Shown here: piece by piece, positions 35,111 through 47,935 of the stretch
Layout of the letters: the number at the start of each line of letters is the position of its first letter
How positions within the stretch are numbered: the stretch's first letter is position 1
Assembly (NCBI RefSeq): GCF_019649055.1
Contig: NW_026570228.1
Coordinates: forward strand, 930,001-994,000
Reading direction: 5' to 3'
Length of the DNA stretch: 64,000 nucleotides
Source: Paramacrobiotus metropolitanus
Taxonomy: Eukaryota; Tardigrada; Eutardigrada; Parachela; Macrobiotidae
Made by a program: the position numbers and the translations under genes
The notes under the pieces: model-generated
The model's database searches: none
What the model was told of the DNA's origin: nothing
What the model saw: the letters and a program-made list of their open reading frames with translations, nothing else

Positions 35111-35871
35111 GTTGCAGTTATACGTCCGCAACATCAGCTTATCAGGATTCACATTATCTCCGGTAAACCACATTACATCCGTATGAGGGCAGTCACCTTA
35201 ATTTAACTTTAGCTATCATACAGACTAGGAAGTTAAACATTAGAATTCGTTTCGTTTCAGTTTGATTAAGCTAACTGGTGATTATGATTTATGAATGAAC
35301 AAGTAATGCAGTTGCATGAACACGTTTGGATCGTTGGCTGTTTCTTGTCAGATTATATTTTTAACCCTCAATGCAATCTACCGTGAAGCTCTCGTGAAAT
35401 CCATAAAGCAGACCGTTACTGCGCGATGTGGATTCAAGGTCACCCAACAATATCCAACAACACAGCAACCGAAAAATGGACTGATTCAATAATATGAGGA
35501 AGATAGAGCTACATAGTGTCAGTAGAAATTATTTGCAAAGATGGGGTAGTTAACTGCGAGGAAATTCGTATATAAAGCTATGAAGTTTCCTCCGAAGGGA
35601 GTCCGGTAGTTAAAAGTGAATTTTGCTGGGAATCGTAATACTACTCTGTAACTTAAAGTTTTAAGCAACAGCTCGAATTAAAAACTTTCGGCATTAGCGA
35701 TTACGACGCACACTGTGCTGCAATTGTCAAAAATGGCAGTCTTAGTTCAGCCTATCAAAACTTTGTTTCCAAGTTGTTATTGCATTTTAGTTCGTTACTG
35801 CAGTTTAGATCGTTGCCAAATCATTACAGGTTAAGTGACAAAAGTATGAATCGAAAAGTAGCAATAAATGG
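35111..35871. other. Intergenic, no gene recognised
   Basis: Plain AT-rich sequence without a supported exon, repeat or RNA gene. Confidence 0.45.
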
Positions 35872-36692
35872 CTAGCTGGAGCAATAGGCACCATGCATTT
35901 TCTTGTAGCCGTCCGTAATGACACTGGCAGCGTCCTGTCCACACGTGGCAACTAGACTCGCTTTGCCGGCTCCTCCGGTTTGTTCGTAATACATTCGCAA
36001 GGCCCTGAAAGCAGACAGTGCATAATAAGTAATGTCGCACGAGTATTGCTCAAATTTTAAATGCCGAAGTATGACTCCGTATAAAAATACCATAGGTTGC
36101 TGGATATTTGTAATTCTTACTGGCAGACGTTACGGTGTGCATCGGAAGTATTATGCGTGGCATTGATCAGTGCCGTCGTATCGTCGCCCATGAGTCGCTC
36201 TATCACCGTGGAATTATGCAGGGCGCATTGGTAGAGCGCAAATGTATGTTGGATGGGATTAACGGAAACTTGGCACATTTTCCCGTAGGCGGCGTTCAAC
36301 TCGGCATCGAAGTAATCTTTTCCCTTAGGCGCTCCCCTTCCCTTCACCTCTTGCGCGCAACGGCGTAGGTAACTTAGCCGGCAGTACCCCTTTTCCGCAT
36401 TCAGTCTGCAATGTCCATCTTTCGTAAATTGCTAACACAAAGTGATCAGATGATGCAAATTGTCTTACCGGCATCGTGATTCGGCTCGTTCGGTGTTTTG
36501 ACGAAGGAATTCCTCGCTAACCGGCCACACGGGTTCTCCATTGGAATCGTCGATGACTTCCCACAGGTCTGCATAGCGCTCAACCAACTGACATGCTTCC
36601 AGCAGCTTCAAGCAAGTGGAACTTGCCCCAAAACTCTGCTGAAACACAAGCAGTGTTAACAAGGACTGAAGAGCGACAGCGGTGAAATGCAT
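35872..36692 (-). CDS. Small secreted cysteine-rich protein, three exons
   Basis: Minus-strand exons 36692-36469, 36405-36121 and 36004-35872 join in phases 2 and 2 to a 213-residue protein (an in-frame ATG seven codons further up is possible). The first 20 or so residues form a signal peptide. Exon 1 ends ESRC-R, exon 2 ends RNVC-Q and exon 3 begins ALRMYYEQ, with ATCGQDA and ITDGYKK. The same exon ends, phases and C-terminal pattern (AL..., CG, I.DG, final Cys) occur in the gene at 44388-45169, so both belong to one family, which I do not recognise. It should be exported; the paired cysteines suggest a disulphide-bonded fold. It lies between two ANF-receptor-like copies, in opposite orientation to them. 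Confidence 0.7.
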
Positions 36693-36713
36693 CTTGATGG
36701 TATGGTGCCACAA

Positions 36714-38885
36714 TTTGGCAGATACCGAAGAGTAACTGCAGCCGACTACAATATTGATAAAAAGCCGCGGCGTCTATAAAGTGGTACGGGAGTTACGGCT
36801 CAGGGTAAGCTCCCGGTTAGGCAGTAAATTTTAATTGTGTTATTTGTACCGTGTGGTTGTTAACTAATGTAGCTGGAATTGCATAAAATTCCTTTAATGT
36901 ATGTATGTTGGAGGAATGTAATAATCAGACGGTGCCATCAAGACGGTACCCAACCTTAATAAAATATCCGCAGGCGTACTTTGCTTTCTGTAACGTTTTA
37001 TTTATCTGATTTTGGAAGTAGAGAAGTAACTGTAGTTAACCAAGAGGTTCATGGTTACCGTAATCCGGGAAACTGCACCCATCGGTTACGCGATCGCCAG
37101 AAATTGTAAAATACTGTAATCATAAAATAAATAACGCCTGGATTTGTCATTTGTCCGCTGTCATATTGTCAATCGGCAGTCACAACCTGCGTTAATGTAT
37201 TGCATGGCTAATTGGTTCTACTGTATGACAATACAATACCAGCAACCGGCACATACAGTATCATCGCAACATACGTCGTTTAATAACGCGAACGACAGAA
37301 CGCGTTATGTTATTTTTAGTTTTTCTAAAGTAATAATAAGTAATACATATAATTTTGAAAAGAACTCTGTCACGGTGTTAATTTTGTTGATAAAACCATT
37401 GTACGTAAGTATAAAATTGTCTGAACAGATTTTACTCGAATTCGTTAACGGCGGCAGCACTACTTTGTTTGTTCTGGTGGTAATTTATTATTTAAAAATT
37501 AGTGTTTTCTTTAAAAACAAGTATTGATACAGTCGCACAGCGAACAGATTTTACTCGAATTCGTTAACGGCGGCAGCACTACTTTGTTTGTTCTGGTGGT
37601 AATTTATTATTTAAAAATTAGTGTTTTCTTTAAAAACAAGTATTGATACAGTCGCACAGCAGTATATAAAAAATGTGTTCTGGCCTTTTGGTTTGCATAA
37701 TTATGACAATGCGCTAATAATGCTTTGTACCGAGTTTGAGGCCGCATTTAGCCTGCATTCGCGACAGAAACGTGTCGGCTTTTTATTGGTCAAATTATAC
37801 TCAATAGTCAATACAGAACTGTTAGAGAAAAAACACAAAACTGCAACAGCAAAAGGGTTACCTGTCGGCTGAAAATTTAACGGAAGTTACCAAACCATAG
37901 TATAGAAATAATGCATATTAGTACTTGTTATTCTAAAACTCGTTAGCTTCGGCAAAACTGAAATAAATAAGTAAATTGCGGCGTAACTGCGCGACTGAAT
38001 GACACAGGTGTCCGTACTAAAGCTGAATCGATTCTTATTTGTGGCATCTTTCTTTCCGCTCACTTTTACAGAAGAAGTGAGCGGTAAAGAAGAGATTCAG
38101 CCGTATTTATCGCAGTAACGGGTCGTCCCGCGTGCACGTGATCGTAGAGTGGAATGCGAGGGAAGGTCAAGGTTACAAAGCCTACGGCAGTTCCCAACGG
38201 CGAGCATGCATGACTGAATCTTATTTATTAACTCAGTAGACTACAGAATATTGGAACGCTTTAGACCAAAGAACATCTTTGCCATTACTACAAATCTGGT
38301 AGTTGATCTCGAAACTCGCTTCCAAAGAGTAGCAGAAACTCTGTTTGTTTTATTCTAATGGCTCGATACCATTCAGAGCAAGTATGGTGCAATTTTCGGA
38401 TAAATTTGCAAATAAAATGATGCAGTATTATTCTGGATAGTATGGCAGTCAAATTACATTATCGTGATGTTGCACTCTCTTTTGCAAGTTTATCAGTGTA
38501 GCGTCTGCATTAAGAAAAGATGGTATCATGCGCTTCTGTTAGTCCACAATGTTAGACTATCTAAATACTAAGGTATTATGAAGAAACCGGTTGATTAGAC
38601 ACTGTCAGCGAAGATCCTGGAGCTAGAAAAACAGTGTGCCAACAAAAGCGGATAGCGAGAACATTCAGACACTGCTGACTGACAGCTGAGCCTGTGGATA
38701 TGTCATATTATAAATATTCCACTTTGGGTTGCTTTTTCTCTTTAAAAGCAAGGCATAGTGTGTTTCTTTGCTTCTTTTCGTAGCCTTTTTTTGCATAAGC
38801 AGACTCCAGTGGATGTTAATATCACCACTGGCTAATCCAGTTATTGGCGTTCCTTGTCAAAGTGGTCCGCTTAACCTCGTACACC
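36714..38885. other. Intergenic, two small repeats, no gene recognised
   Basis: The region holds a 119-bp perfect tandem duplication (listed separately) and a short hairpin at 38051-38090 with stems TCTTTCCGCTCACTT and AAGTGAGCGGTAAAGA (one-base bulge). No exon supported. Confidence 0.5.
37423..37660. repeat. Perfect 119-bp tandem duplication
   Basis: The unit starting GAACAGATTTTACTCGAATT and ending ACAGTCGCACAGC occurs at 37423-37541 and again at 37542-37660. I see no difference between the two, so it is either very recent or an assembly artefact. Confidence 0.9.
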
Positions 38886-41800
38886 ATGAATCCCGCTGAA
38901 AGGTCGGTTCTCTTTTTTCTTTCTGCTTTCATTGTAACCAGCTGCGCAGCGCCAGCCGTCGTGGATGTCGCTTTGGTGCAGTTTTTTGTATGGGGAGAAA
39001 AAAACCCAACTAGCAGCACGTTTGCTTATCCCGCATTCGCTCAAGCAAGAGGAGATCTGGCGTCCTACAAGGCGGTTATGAACTTCAGCTCCACTGTGTT
39101 GTCTGATCCCAGCATAACGACCTGCGACCAGTTTGACAAGACTATCGCGTTCTGGGCTACGCTTTTAACTGACCAAGACAAAGCTAACAGTCCGGTTTCG
39201 GCAATATTTGGACCCGGTAATGTGCAGTTGGCGTTTCGCTTTATGATTTCCATATCATCAATTTTAAATTGTGTGTTGTAGGTTGTCCGACATCAGCAGC
39301 GGCTGTAGCCCAGGTAGCGGCAAGTAAGGGGAATGCATTCAAATTTGTTAATAATTTCAAAATTTCAAAGGACTTTTGGTTGGAATAAGCTGTACAGAGC
39401 AAGTTCGAGTAATGGCGGCATGTACACGGCCCTCAAGGGGTGTCCTTTTCGTTTGTGTTATATTAGTCCAAATAGCGCACGAAGAAACAAAATATTAGAC
39501 AGATAAGTGTAATTAAAATGCACGTAATAATTTTCGCAATATTATTACGCATTATTAGGGGAAATCGTATTATGGTGCTCACCATTGTAATGTGCATATT
39601 TTGCAGCTGCTAACATCCCGATGCTGATTGGGTAGGTAGGATCCTAATTATTCGGAGTACCGAATGATTTCTGTGTACATCCCTGAATTAGCGAATAAAC
39701 TTACCGACTTTCATGATCATTTTACATATTTCTAGCATAGAGGGAGACGCAGCTCTTGCTAACAAGAAGCGCTTTCCGACGCTAACGAGAATGTCTCCGT
39801 ACATGCCGGAAGATCTCAGTCGATTCGTTTCTACCGTATTGCGCAACTTCAAGTACGATACCGTGGGCATTCTGTGCGACGACGCCAATGACACTCTGGC
39901 GATATATGGGCCAATGTGCACAAAGCTGTTTGACAGTCTTCGGCTACGTTACAATACCAGTGCGAGCCGGTTCTATGTGAAGTCTACGGATCCGCAGAAT
40001 GTCAAACACTATCTGGAGGAAATGAAGTTTACAACCCGAGGTGGGTAACAAAATCGTACGGCAGCAGGATGATACATTTCTGAAATTTTAAACAAATTTA
40101 GTGTCTCATACTTTAATGTAATTTCATTTTTTGTAATGGCATTTGACGTCGAAAAACTTGACACGGAAAAACACTTACCCAGATTTTTATATTCCAGACA
40201 CTGTAAGCAAACAAAGACGCCTCTTGCGGCCATTTTCTGTAATGCATTGACAATTTCTGCGCGCACTAAGTTAGAGTGACTATGTTTTTTGCAGTTATCA
40301 TCATCATTGCCCACGGGGATCGTATTCGTCCTATCATGGTAAAACAATTAACATTCCGCAATCAGTGGGTGCAGCAGCATGATAAATTACTAATCATGTA
40401 ACGATGCATTAATGTCATCTTAGTTGGCAGCCTCGGACAGCCAGATGACGGGAGGCGATTATGTAAGCACACGATATATCTGTATTTATAGACATGACAT
40501 AGAATCATAGAAGTATGTATATTACCATATTATATTGTCCGTATGAACTGCGATGGCCGGATCCAGCAAGTTCTCAAGCCAACCAGAAACAAGCGTAAAC
40601 AACCAAAACGTTGGATGCTTGCCCTGATTGCAGGTGTATTTTACCTTCGAGCTTTATCCGGATAAAAAAAATTTTGGGAGTATAACCTGGAACACGGGGG
40701 ACGCTGATAAACGTGACGCGGTAGGGAAGAACTGAATTGTGATGTTATTTTGACGAATTCATAATTAATTATTTAATATTTATTTAATATTTATATAATA
40801 TTTATCTAGTATTTATGATTGATGTGTAATAATTAATTTTTACAATTAAGTTTGATCTCATATATTTTTTATTTTATATTATATTATTAAGTTTTATATT
40901 TTATATTATATTAAGTTTTACATTATATTTATAAATAATTCTTACAATTGAGTTTTTTATTAAGTTTTATAATTGACGTGTAACAATTTCTATCGATCAT
41001 TTTGGTTTGGTCAATCAGGATGCCCGGACTGCCTTTAGTTCGCTCTTCGTGATCTCGCTACACAACGCGAGTACCTCGCCAGAGTATCGCAATTTCTCTC
41101 ATGTGGTCAAACTGAATACCAGAATGTTCAACTTGAATTTTGCCTATCAGCGCGGCGAAGAAGTAAGTCCGCAAGGATATTTATCATTGTTTCACATAAT
41201 CGTATTGTGTGCTTCCATAATTACATATACTCGGCATTGTGTCGTGAGCGTGTATTGGCTGGGAGCAAAATGATATCACTTCTTTAATTTGTTCTTGAAC
41301 AGATCAACCCCTTCGCCGTATCCTACTACTATGCGCTCACTATTTACAGCCAGGTAATGCCACCGATGCCACGTTTCCTCGTTTCCTCATTCTCCCTTTA
41401 TATACTGTAGCTTACAGGTACTAAATCAACTGCTAAAAAGTGGCGGAAATCTGCATGATGGCGCTGCGCTGAGCAAGCTGATGTGGAATCGTACATTCAC
41501 CATATTAGGCCAAGATATTGTCATCAACGCTAACGGAGATCGCGATGCCGACTGGACGCTTAGCCAAATAGACTCCAAAACCGGAATATTTCAGGTAGAG
41601 TGTGTTGGTGTTATGTGACGGGAGCAAAATTAAATTTTGTTCTTCGTTAGGACAGGCTGTGACCTGTCAGTAATGACGATTAGGCACAGCGGTGTTTTCT
41701 CAAGTTTCAAACATGATTTGCTTATTGCCACCAATTAATGCACAAACCAATATTCCAGTCGTGTACATGGTAATTTAAGTATACTAAAGAGCACGCCTGA

Positions 41801-42017
41801 AGCTATCTTGCCGATTTTAATTTTATAGATAGTGTTTCTGTATTTTTAGCCGGTAATGGAGTATTCGGCCAATCGGAAAACTTTGGAACCAGCTCGTAAC
41901 CCAGTGGACAAGAGCGTCCGCAAGATTGTTTGGTTCAAGCGTGATACCCCGCCTCCTAACGAGCCAAAATGTGGCTACCGAGGAACAAAACCAGGCTGCG
42001 GGACTGCTAAAGGCTAA
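38886..42017 (+). CDS. Soluble ANF-receptor-like ectodomain protein, copy A
   Basis: Eleven exons with fitting phases: 38886-39216, 39282-39323, 39607-39631, 39736-40040, 40295-40338, 40424-40462, 40634-40720, 41019-41162, 41303-41353, 41418-41594, 41850-42017. The protein is 470 residues: a signal peptide (FFLSAFIVTSCAA), then a receptor-family ligand-binding domain of the natriuretic-peptide-receptor/guanylate-cyclase type. Motifs: VDVALVQFFVWG, IFGPG-CPTS at an exon joint, TVGILCDDAND, IIIIAHGDRIRPIM, NANGDRDADW, and PPPNEPKCGYRG near the end, which matches the juxtamembrane PPPDIPKCGF of vertebrate receptors. It stops nine residues later with no membrane segment, and no kinase or cyclase exons follow. 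The 25-bp exon 3 reads TANIPML where copies B and C have AWN.PML. Inferred role: secreted binding or decoy protein. The start is the first ATG before the signal peptide. Confidence 0.8.
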
Positions 42018-44387
42018 CGCACGCAAAAAATTGTTCAATAATAGTTGCATGAGGAATTGGAAAGTTGTCATCCTGTCCGTGATACATTTCAAAGAATGCG
42101 ACCAAAATGGCCAGAATGTGTTCAACATGGTGAAAGGGTGACCATAGTTAGTCGCTGCAGTCACTTTCAGTAGTTTCAGACCGATGCGTTATTTTCTGTG
42201 GTTAGTGGAAAGTTAGTTGAAATTAAAGATAAACCATAAAGGAAGAATTGCTTATCCCATTATCCAAGACAGTGTCCAAAGAATCAACGAAAAAAACAGA
42301 AAAGTTTTGCTTATTGCGTGTGCTTATTTACATAATTATACGGTATAGCTATCAGCATAATGTTACTTACTGTATTGAAATTATTACTATGAGCATAATA
42401 TAACTGCAAAACTTTGTCTTTTTCGAATCGCTCTTACAACATTACCTGATCTTTGGCACGGATATACATACTTAAGTACCCCGTCAAGCAGTGCTATTTC
42501 TGTTCGGCCAGCTTATGACTTAAGGGATTTGGTCCGGTACATAGCACCATATTCGTGTTCATCCACGGGAACTTTCGCTGTGGCGCACTCTCAAACACGT
42601 TTTTGCATTGTTTATGATAATTTGTAGCCAAAGCATTTGTACTCGTACTTGTATACGTAGGCGTGAAATCCGTTTTCGCGCGCAACATCCGGCTGCGGAG
42701 TTATCAAGGTAAATAAATTTCAAAAAGTTTAAATACATTCAGGTGTACCAAAAGTCTCATTATGGGCCAATCTCCTTCAAATTTTGCATGTAAATGCTCA
42801 TTTGACAATTGACATACTCAAAGCTTTCTCGCGCTTGTACGAGGTCGCGGTGAATGTGAACGGCCACCGAGTTAGTAATTGCTAAGGGTATATTTCCGCT
42901 TACTAGTACTCCTACTTACCTACCTACTTTTTGCCTTACTTAATTACTTACGTACTTACTTACTTACTTACTTCCCTTGATCATGATACTCCCCATGGTG
43001 GAATCCAGTGGTAAATGATCAGCCTGTATTTGTACATGTCTTTTTCGGGATCTGCGGCGGCCACGGGTATAAAGCGTTTTACACTGTTACAGAAGTGTAG
43101 TAAAGGTTTCCGGCTTGTAACGCTGCAGTGCTGCTATGAATTTATTAATTGCAGAACCCGAATGTTGCACCATCATAAGCAGAATCATGCTCCCGCGCGG
43201 CATTGGATAATGTAGCTTAGAGTCATTTAACTGTACGCCGGCTAGTATCGGAAATTCGACTCGGTGTCTGTATGATAAGTAGGATCTACGTCGGAATCGT
43301 ACCCGTCGAGTTCTTCGTAATTTTCCATTTATTACAGCTGCAGTAAAAAAATACTGCAAAATACTTAATAATTTGTTTCTCTATTTTCTTCGCACGATGT
43401 CAAAGTAGTTATTGGGAGTGGCTAGTTTTCGCTGTACAAAAACAAATTTATTACAATTTGGCAAATGCTACGTGTACTGGGCACAAACTGTGAGCAAATA
43501 CAGTACTGTGTGCGCTGTTCTCGCACTGATTCCGTACAGACAATCGCATTGTAGTTTTTTCAATACCGCACATTAAGTAGCTGCAACGCAAATTACATAC
43601 TGTTATTGTTTGACTGAAGGAAATTATTCGTCATATTTAGGCCAGAAATAAAGGAAGAAATGTACATTTTAGTAGTGACTTGGCGTCATTGCTTAACCCT
43701 GTGTAATTTCATTGTGATAAAATTAAGCTGTGGCCGTGGGGATATAGTTTACTTTTATACATTTTTACGAACACACGCTTCACAACAAGGAATTATGTTA
43801 TAACTTCGGTTGGTGACAAAAACAATATTTCGGGAAAAAGTAATCGAAAGGGTAATCGGTAGGTAGGCTAAACTTTGTGGGATCCGTGACCGATGATTCA
43901 AATCGCAATTCGGCTTCTCCGGTAGCGCTGACTCTACCGCTTATCTAGAAATAATTTATGCGTTTATTCCTACATGCATACGTACAGTTACTTGGTGAAT
44001 CAGGATACCTAATGCAAAAATGCAAAGTCGCGGTAAACGCGAGTTCAGCATAATATAAAGCTGCTTTTCTTTAACGCTTGCTAAGCCGAATTAACTTTTA
44101 ACTTCTTCGAATTTTATCAACTCGCCGGATCAGCAAGGCCTGTTGCACAAAAAAGATTGCAGCGATTATAAGTTTATCGACGTTGCAATCGTTCTACTGG
44201 GTAGTAAAAGTACCCATTAAAAGCCGGGACAGAAAACGCTCTAGACCCATTACTAAAGGAAACTCTGGTCAAACTATTGCAGTCGGAGTTCAGAGCTATA
44301 GAAGCGGTGTAGAAGAGATACCTGTGAGTTAAACTTCTTTCCGGACTGAATCAAGAAGGAAGTCGGCACTGGTCAAAAACAAGCAGA
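42018..44387. other. Intergenic with repeat-family member and TTAC microsatellite
   Basis: 42018-42360 is the 3' flank shared with copy D. About 42495-42735 is a divergent copy of the small element found in an intron of copy C at 58190-58540 (shared CTTAAGGGA start, GCGCACTC, and GCGCAACATCC words). 42905-42975 is a (TTAC)n microsatellite. On the minus strand near 43330 a short frame reads MENYEELDGYDSDVDPTY, resembling acidic starts of transposase proteins, too short to name. Confidence 0.55.
44215..44223 (+). promoter_or_regulatory. Probable TATA box of the cysteine-rich gene at 44388
   Basis: CATTAAAAG sits in a block (about 44155-44290) that is also present upstream of the paralogous pseudogene at 48885-49010, where the same position reads CATATAAAG (48942-48950). 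Shared words include TTGCAATCG, AGCAGGCACGGAAAA against AGCCGGGACAGAAAA, and CTAGA. Conservation between paralogues plus the T/A-rich core supports a core promoter. The exact start of transcription is not known. Confidence 0.45.
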
Positions 44388-45169
44388 ATGCACATAGCAC
44401 CGTTTCTACTGTGTGCCCTTGTCTTAACTAATGGAAGTTTTTCATTGCCAGTAAATGAAACATGCGACGCTTTGGCGATACGTTGCGAAACACTGCAAAA
44501 TAAGCTTGGCGACCTTAACCAGCAGCTTATGGTGACTGAATGGCCAATAACGGATGACAAGGCTGACCAGACAGCTCAAACCGAGAAAGTGATTTGTCGG
44601 TAAGGTGGATAACGAAAACTGACCGACTGCTAAGCTATCAAATAATCCTAACAAAATTTGAAAACAAACTTTTAATCGGGTTTTTGCAGCTTCATGCAGG
44701 AATCCGCGCAGTGTTTAAACGCTTTGACCCAGGATTGTCCCAGACAGCCACTGTCCGTTTCTGGAAACGACCAGTTCATGGCCACATGGCTGACATTTAA
44801 CGCCAAGCTCTGCGACTCAGCCGCCCCCGTGCAGAACTATATACCGGCTTTGTACTACTGTTACGCGGAGAATATCGATCTTCAAGCACAAATTCCGAGG
44901 CTAAATCCTCAGTCGACTTATGTGAAGCAGTCCGTCAATGCTTCCACCGCTCAAGAAAACGCTTGCAGGTTGGTATCACTTCCAATCATTCTGCGTACCA
45001 TATGTATTTTAGAACAATAATTGTGATGTTTGATTGCAGGGCACTATCAGACATCTCGGCACACATGAATGGAACTGCGGCAGCCATTGCAAAAAAGTGC
45101 GGTGAGGAAGGCCGGCGAATTCTGATGGATGGAACCGGATATCTTCGTGAAACTAATTGCCCGCGTTAA
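44388..45169 (+). CDS. Small secreted cysteine-rich protein, three exons
   Basis: Exons 44388-44599, 44690-44968 and 45040-45169 join in phases 2 and 2 to a 206-residue protein. It begins with a clear signal peptide (MHIAPFLLCALVLTNGSFS). Cysteines occur at CDALAIRC in exon 1, CLNALTQDC, KLCD, YYCY and the exon end NAC in exon 2, and KKCGEE and the last residues (NCPR) in exon 3. Several N-glycosylation sites are present. The exon structure and C-terminal pattern match the minus-strand gene at 35872-36692, and residue identity is high with the pseudogene at 49130. I do not recognise the family. It lies between ANF-receptor-like copies A and E. Splice sites: CG/GTAAGG, TTTGCAG, AG/GTTGGT, TTGCAG. 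Confidence 0.75.
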
Positions 45170-46045
45170 GGCGTTATATTGTTTATAGCCATTTCAATTT
45201 GTAGGTTGTAACTGTCAGAAAATTTTACCAGTTATTAACGCATTGCGTCAGTATCTTCTTTTACTCGCAAGAGAAATCGTGCATTTAATAGGTTGAGATT
45301 CTGTCACGCGAATGGGAGCGGTTTTCGCCCGACATGTACACAGTTGTTTTTTTTGTTGTTCTGTTCCCGGTTTCCACGGCAGATTTGAAAATTTGTATTT
45401 CCGGTGCCAGTAACAAAACAATTGGGCGCTGCCAACATACAAGTAACTCAGCGGCTGCTCGAGCGGCTACGCATGTGCCAGCTGTGATGTTGATCGCAGG
45501 CCACTAGACCCAAACTTTTTAAACTAGCCGCTGGCCTCTGACCGCCGTAGGGTTCTATAAGCAGCGCTCTGGGCGGTTGGCGACTGTGCCGAAAATAATG
45601 TAGCTCTGTGACTGTGCGGTTGGCACACCGCACAATCCACGTGCTTGAATGCCTACTGTCGACGCAGAGGTTGCTCTGCACGCGGGTTTTCAGGCTTTGC
45701 AGTTTGCCGTCAGTAAAAATTATTCAGTCTTCGTAAAATTTTTAAGTTGTTGTCGTTTCAGCGATCTCGCTTCTGGTCCTGCAAACTTATTTTTATTAAA
45801 GCAGTTTTCACTTTTGCGGTACATTTAATAATACTGTTCGCCACCATGCGCGAAATCGTTTTGAACTGGGGACTACTTGCTAGCTTGAGCGACTTCGCTT
45901 GTTCTCCTGGCTTCTGGGCTGATGACGTTTATACCCTTGCAGCAAGGGTATAAGGGCCTTGCTCGCGTTTCCTTTCCTAATTTGTCCTCAAAAACCCCGC
46001 CACAACCTAGGAATAGCTGAAAAGCCATGGAGGGGAAGCAGCGGC
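45170..46045. other. Intergenic, no gene recognised
   Basis: No supported exon. The stretch around 45440-45680 is GC-richer and could be regulatory. Confidence 0.4.
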
Positions 46046-46731
46046 ATGGAGAACGAGCCATTCAACGGAAAGCGGAGTCGCATTCACTACAGTAAGTCAC
46101 TACAGTTCGAGTGTTAGACTGCGAGTTACCGTTTTAGTGTCCTCAGCTAAACCACATAGAGACAGAAGTCTTGCCAATAAGTTATCTAATCATCTTTGCA
46201 GTTACTAAAAATGATTTCGTTTATCTGACTAGCCACCAGTCGTTATTCCATCCTGAACTTCGCGGCATATGGCGGACAGCAGGAACGAGCGAGATCGCGT
46301 TAAGCAAGGTATGTGATAAAGGTGGTTCAGCTGAACAATCCCTGTACTTGCTTAATACTAACAAACATACCGCACAGTATTTTTCGTAGCTCGCCGTATT
46401 TGGAATGCATGATCGTTCTGTTCGTTTAATTTTATGATTTTATCGTTTGTTTTCCTCAGATTATTTTTTTGCTTTATGTGGTTCGTATCTTGGTTACTTC
46501 GCCATTCCTCTTCACTTGTCAATTTCTCATTTTATTAGGTTTAGATAAATAAATTACTAAAAGCCGATTATATTATAACATTCTGAACACATTTTAACGA
46601 AATCGGGTTTTTTCAGTGTACTTGAGCAGCTCGCGAACGGGGAGCTTTGGCTGCAGTGGCCTGGTCACAGCTACCTTCAACGGCTGGAAGGACTATCACG
46701 TGAAATCCGACGCCAAGAAAGCGATATTTTA
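46046..46731 (+). CDS. Candidate small gene, product unknown
   Basis: Exon 46046-46091 (ATG; ends before GTAAGT) joins in phase to 46202-46308 (after TTTGCAG; ends before GTATGT) and gives a plausible 51-residue start (MENEPFNGKRSRIHY, then TSHQSLFHPELRGIWRTAG). A further acceptor (TTTTTTCAG) before 46618 opens two alternative frames, one ending with WKDYHVKSDAKKAIF and TAG at 46729-46731. Reaching that frame requires a donor other than the best one after exon 2, so the model is not settled. No signal peptide, membrane segment or known domain. Confidence 0.3.
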
Positions 46732-47933
46732 GGATATATCTTGGTAATACGAAATCGTTTTTGGCAGAACTCAGATCGACGTGTTTGTTCTACAATTAAT
46801 TGTGCTGTCTATGTTGTTTTTTTGTTTTTCTCCGCCCAGCTATGTGATAAGTAATAAATAACTGTGTTTTAATGTTGCTGGTGTTGGCAATATTTTTCTA
46901 AGCATTTGTTACAGCGCTCGCTCACAGCGCAGGGCTGTTTTTATTTATTATTAAAATTGGTAAACTGTGACTGGATTTGCATTGACGTTCGCGTTAAACA
47001 ACAGAGAACGCACACTTAATTCGCACGCCTTCTGTACTGCACTAGCTCCCAACCACCACCTCAATAGCCGCTGCTTTGCATTGACCCAGCACCCGAACAA
47101 TAGTTCTCTCATACCTCGCTGATATTTACTTACGGCATGCACCGCTCTTGGGTAGTACTTTCGTATGCTGTGGTTGACAAAAAAATAGTGTTCCAATTTC
47201 TGATGCTACTGTTACCTCATGATTATGCAGCTAGTAACGTTTTGTGGGAGCTGCGCCAGTAACATGCGCAGATCAAGTCATAAGTAAACAGATGTTGGCA
47301 AGCTGCGAATCTTATCTCAAAAACGAGGCTTTTTTAATCCGGGGTTGACAATATGGCGCCTCATTAAGCATGAAATATCAAATTTAACTTACAGTTGTTA
47401 ATACTTAATACCACGTTGCTACTACAGTCTATGGCTATCGGTTGGCGGTGCAATGATTCTGTTTCGAATTCGTATTGAAATACGCCCAAACAGATAAATA
47501 CAAGCGAACCAGAAACCTGCTTTCTCTGCGCAGTGTCCGAGGCCGTCCTCCGCACAGAAATTTTGTTTTGTTATCTTCGTATGTTTAATTAAATTGTTGC
47601 CCGATTTCAGCAAAAAATGTACGAATCCGTCTTGACTTTAGGTTTTGTGAAACACTGTGAACGCTTACTCTGAAAGGTGCTTTAATAATTATCACAATGC
47701 TAGTACTAAAGTGAGCACCAAAGCAAAACATTTATAATAAAAACACTTTTCGATGCTTTCCTGTTCGAGGATTGTACTCATCACGCATAGGTATTCTGAT
47801 ACTGTAACCGTTTGCGGTTGCTCAGTTTAAGGCTGCACGGAAAGCAGCCAGGATTTTGTGGAAATCGCGACAAAGAGATGATTCCAGTCTCGTTTCGGTT
47901 TTCTTAGTGGTGCACGAGCGTTTTCTAAAAATA
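46732..47933. other. Intergenic, no gene recognised
   Basis: AT-rich sequence without a supported exon or RNA gene. It runs up to the small element at 47936. Confidence 0.4.
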
Positions 47934-47935
47934 TA

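Noticed and set aside
39374-39410. WNKLYRA-like stretch first taken as exon 3 of copy A
   Set aside because: It has no acceptor or donor; a 25-bp exon with correct signals and phase lies further on at 39607-39631.
43087-43359. Minus-strand frame starting MENYEELDGYDSDVDPTY in one frame
   Set aside because: It resembles acidic starts of some transposase proteins but is too short and is closed soon after; not enough to call an element.
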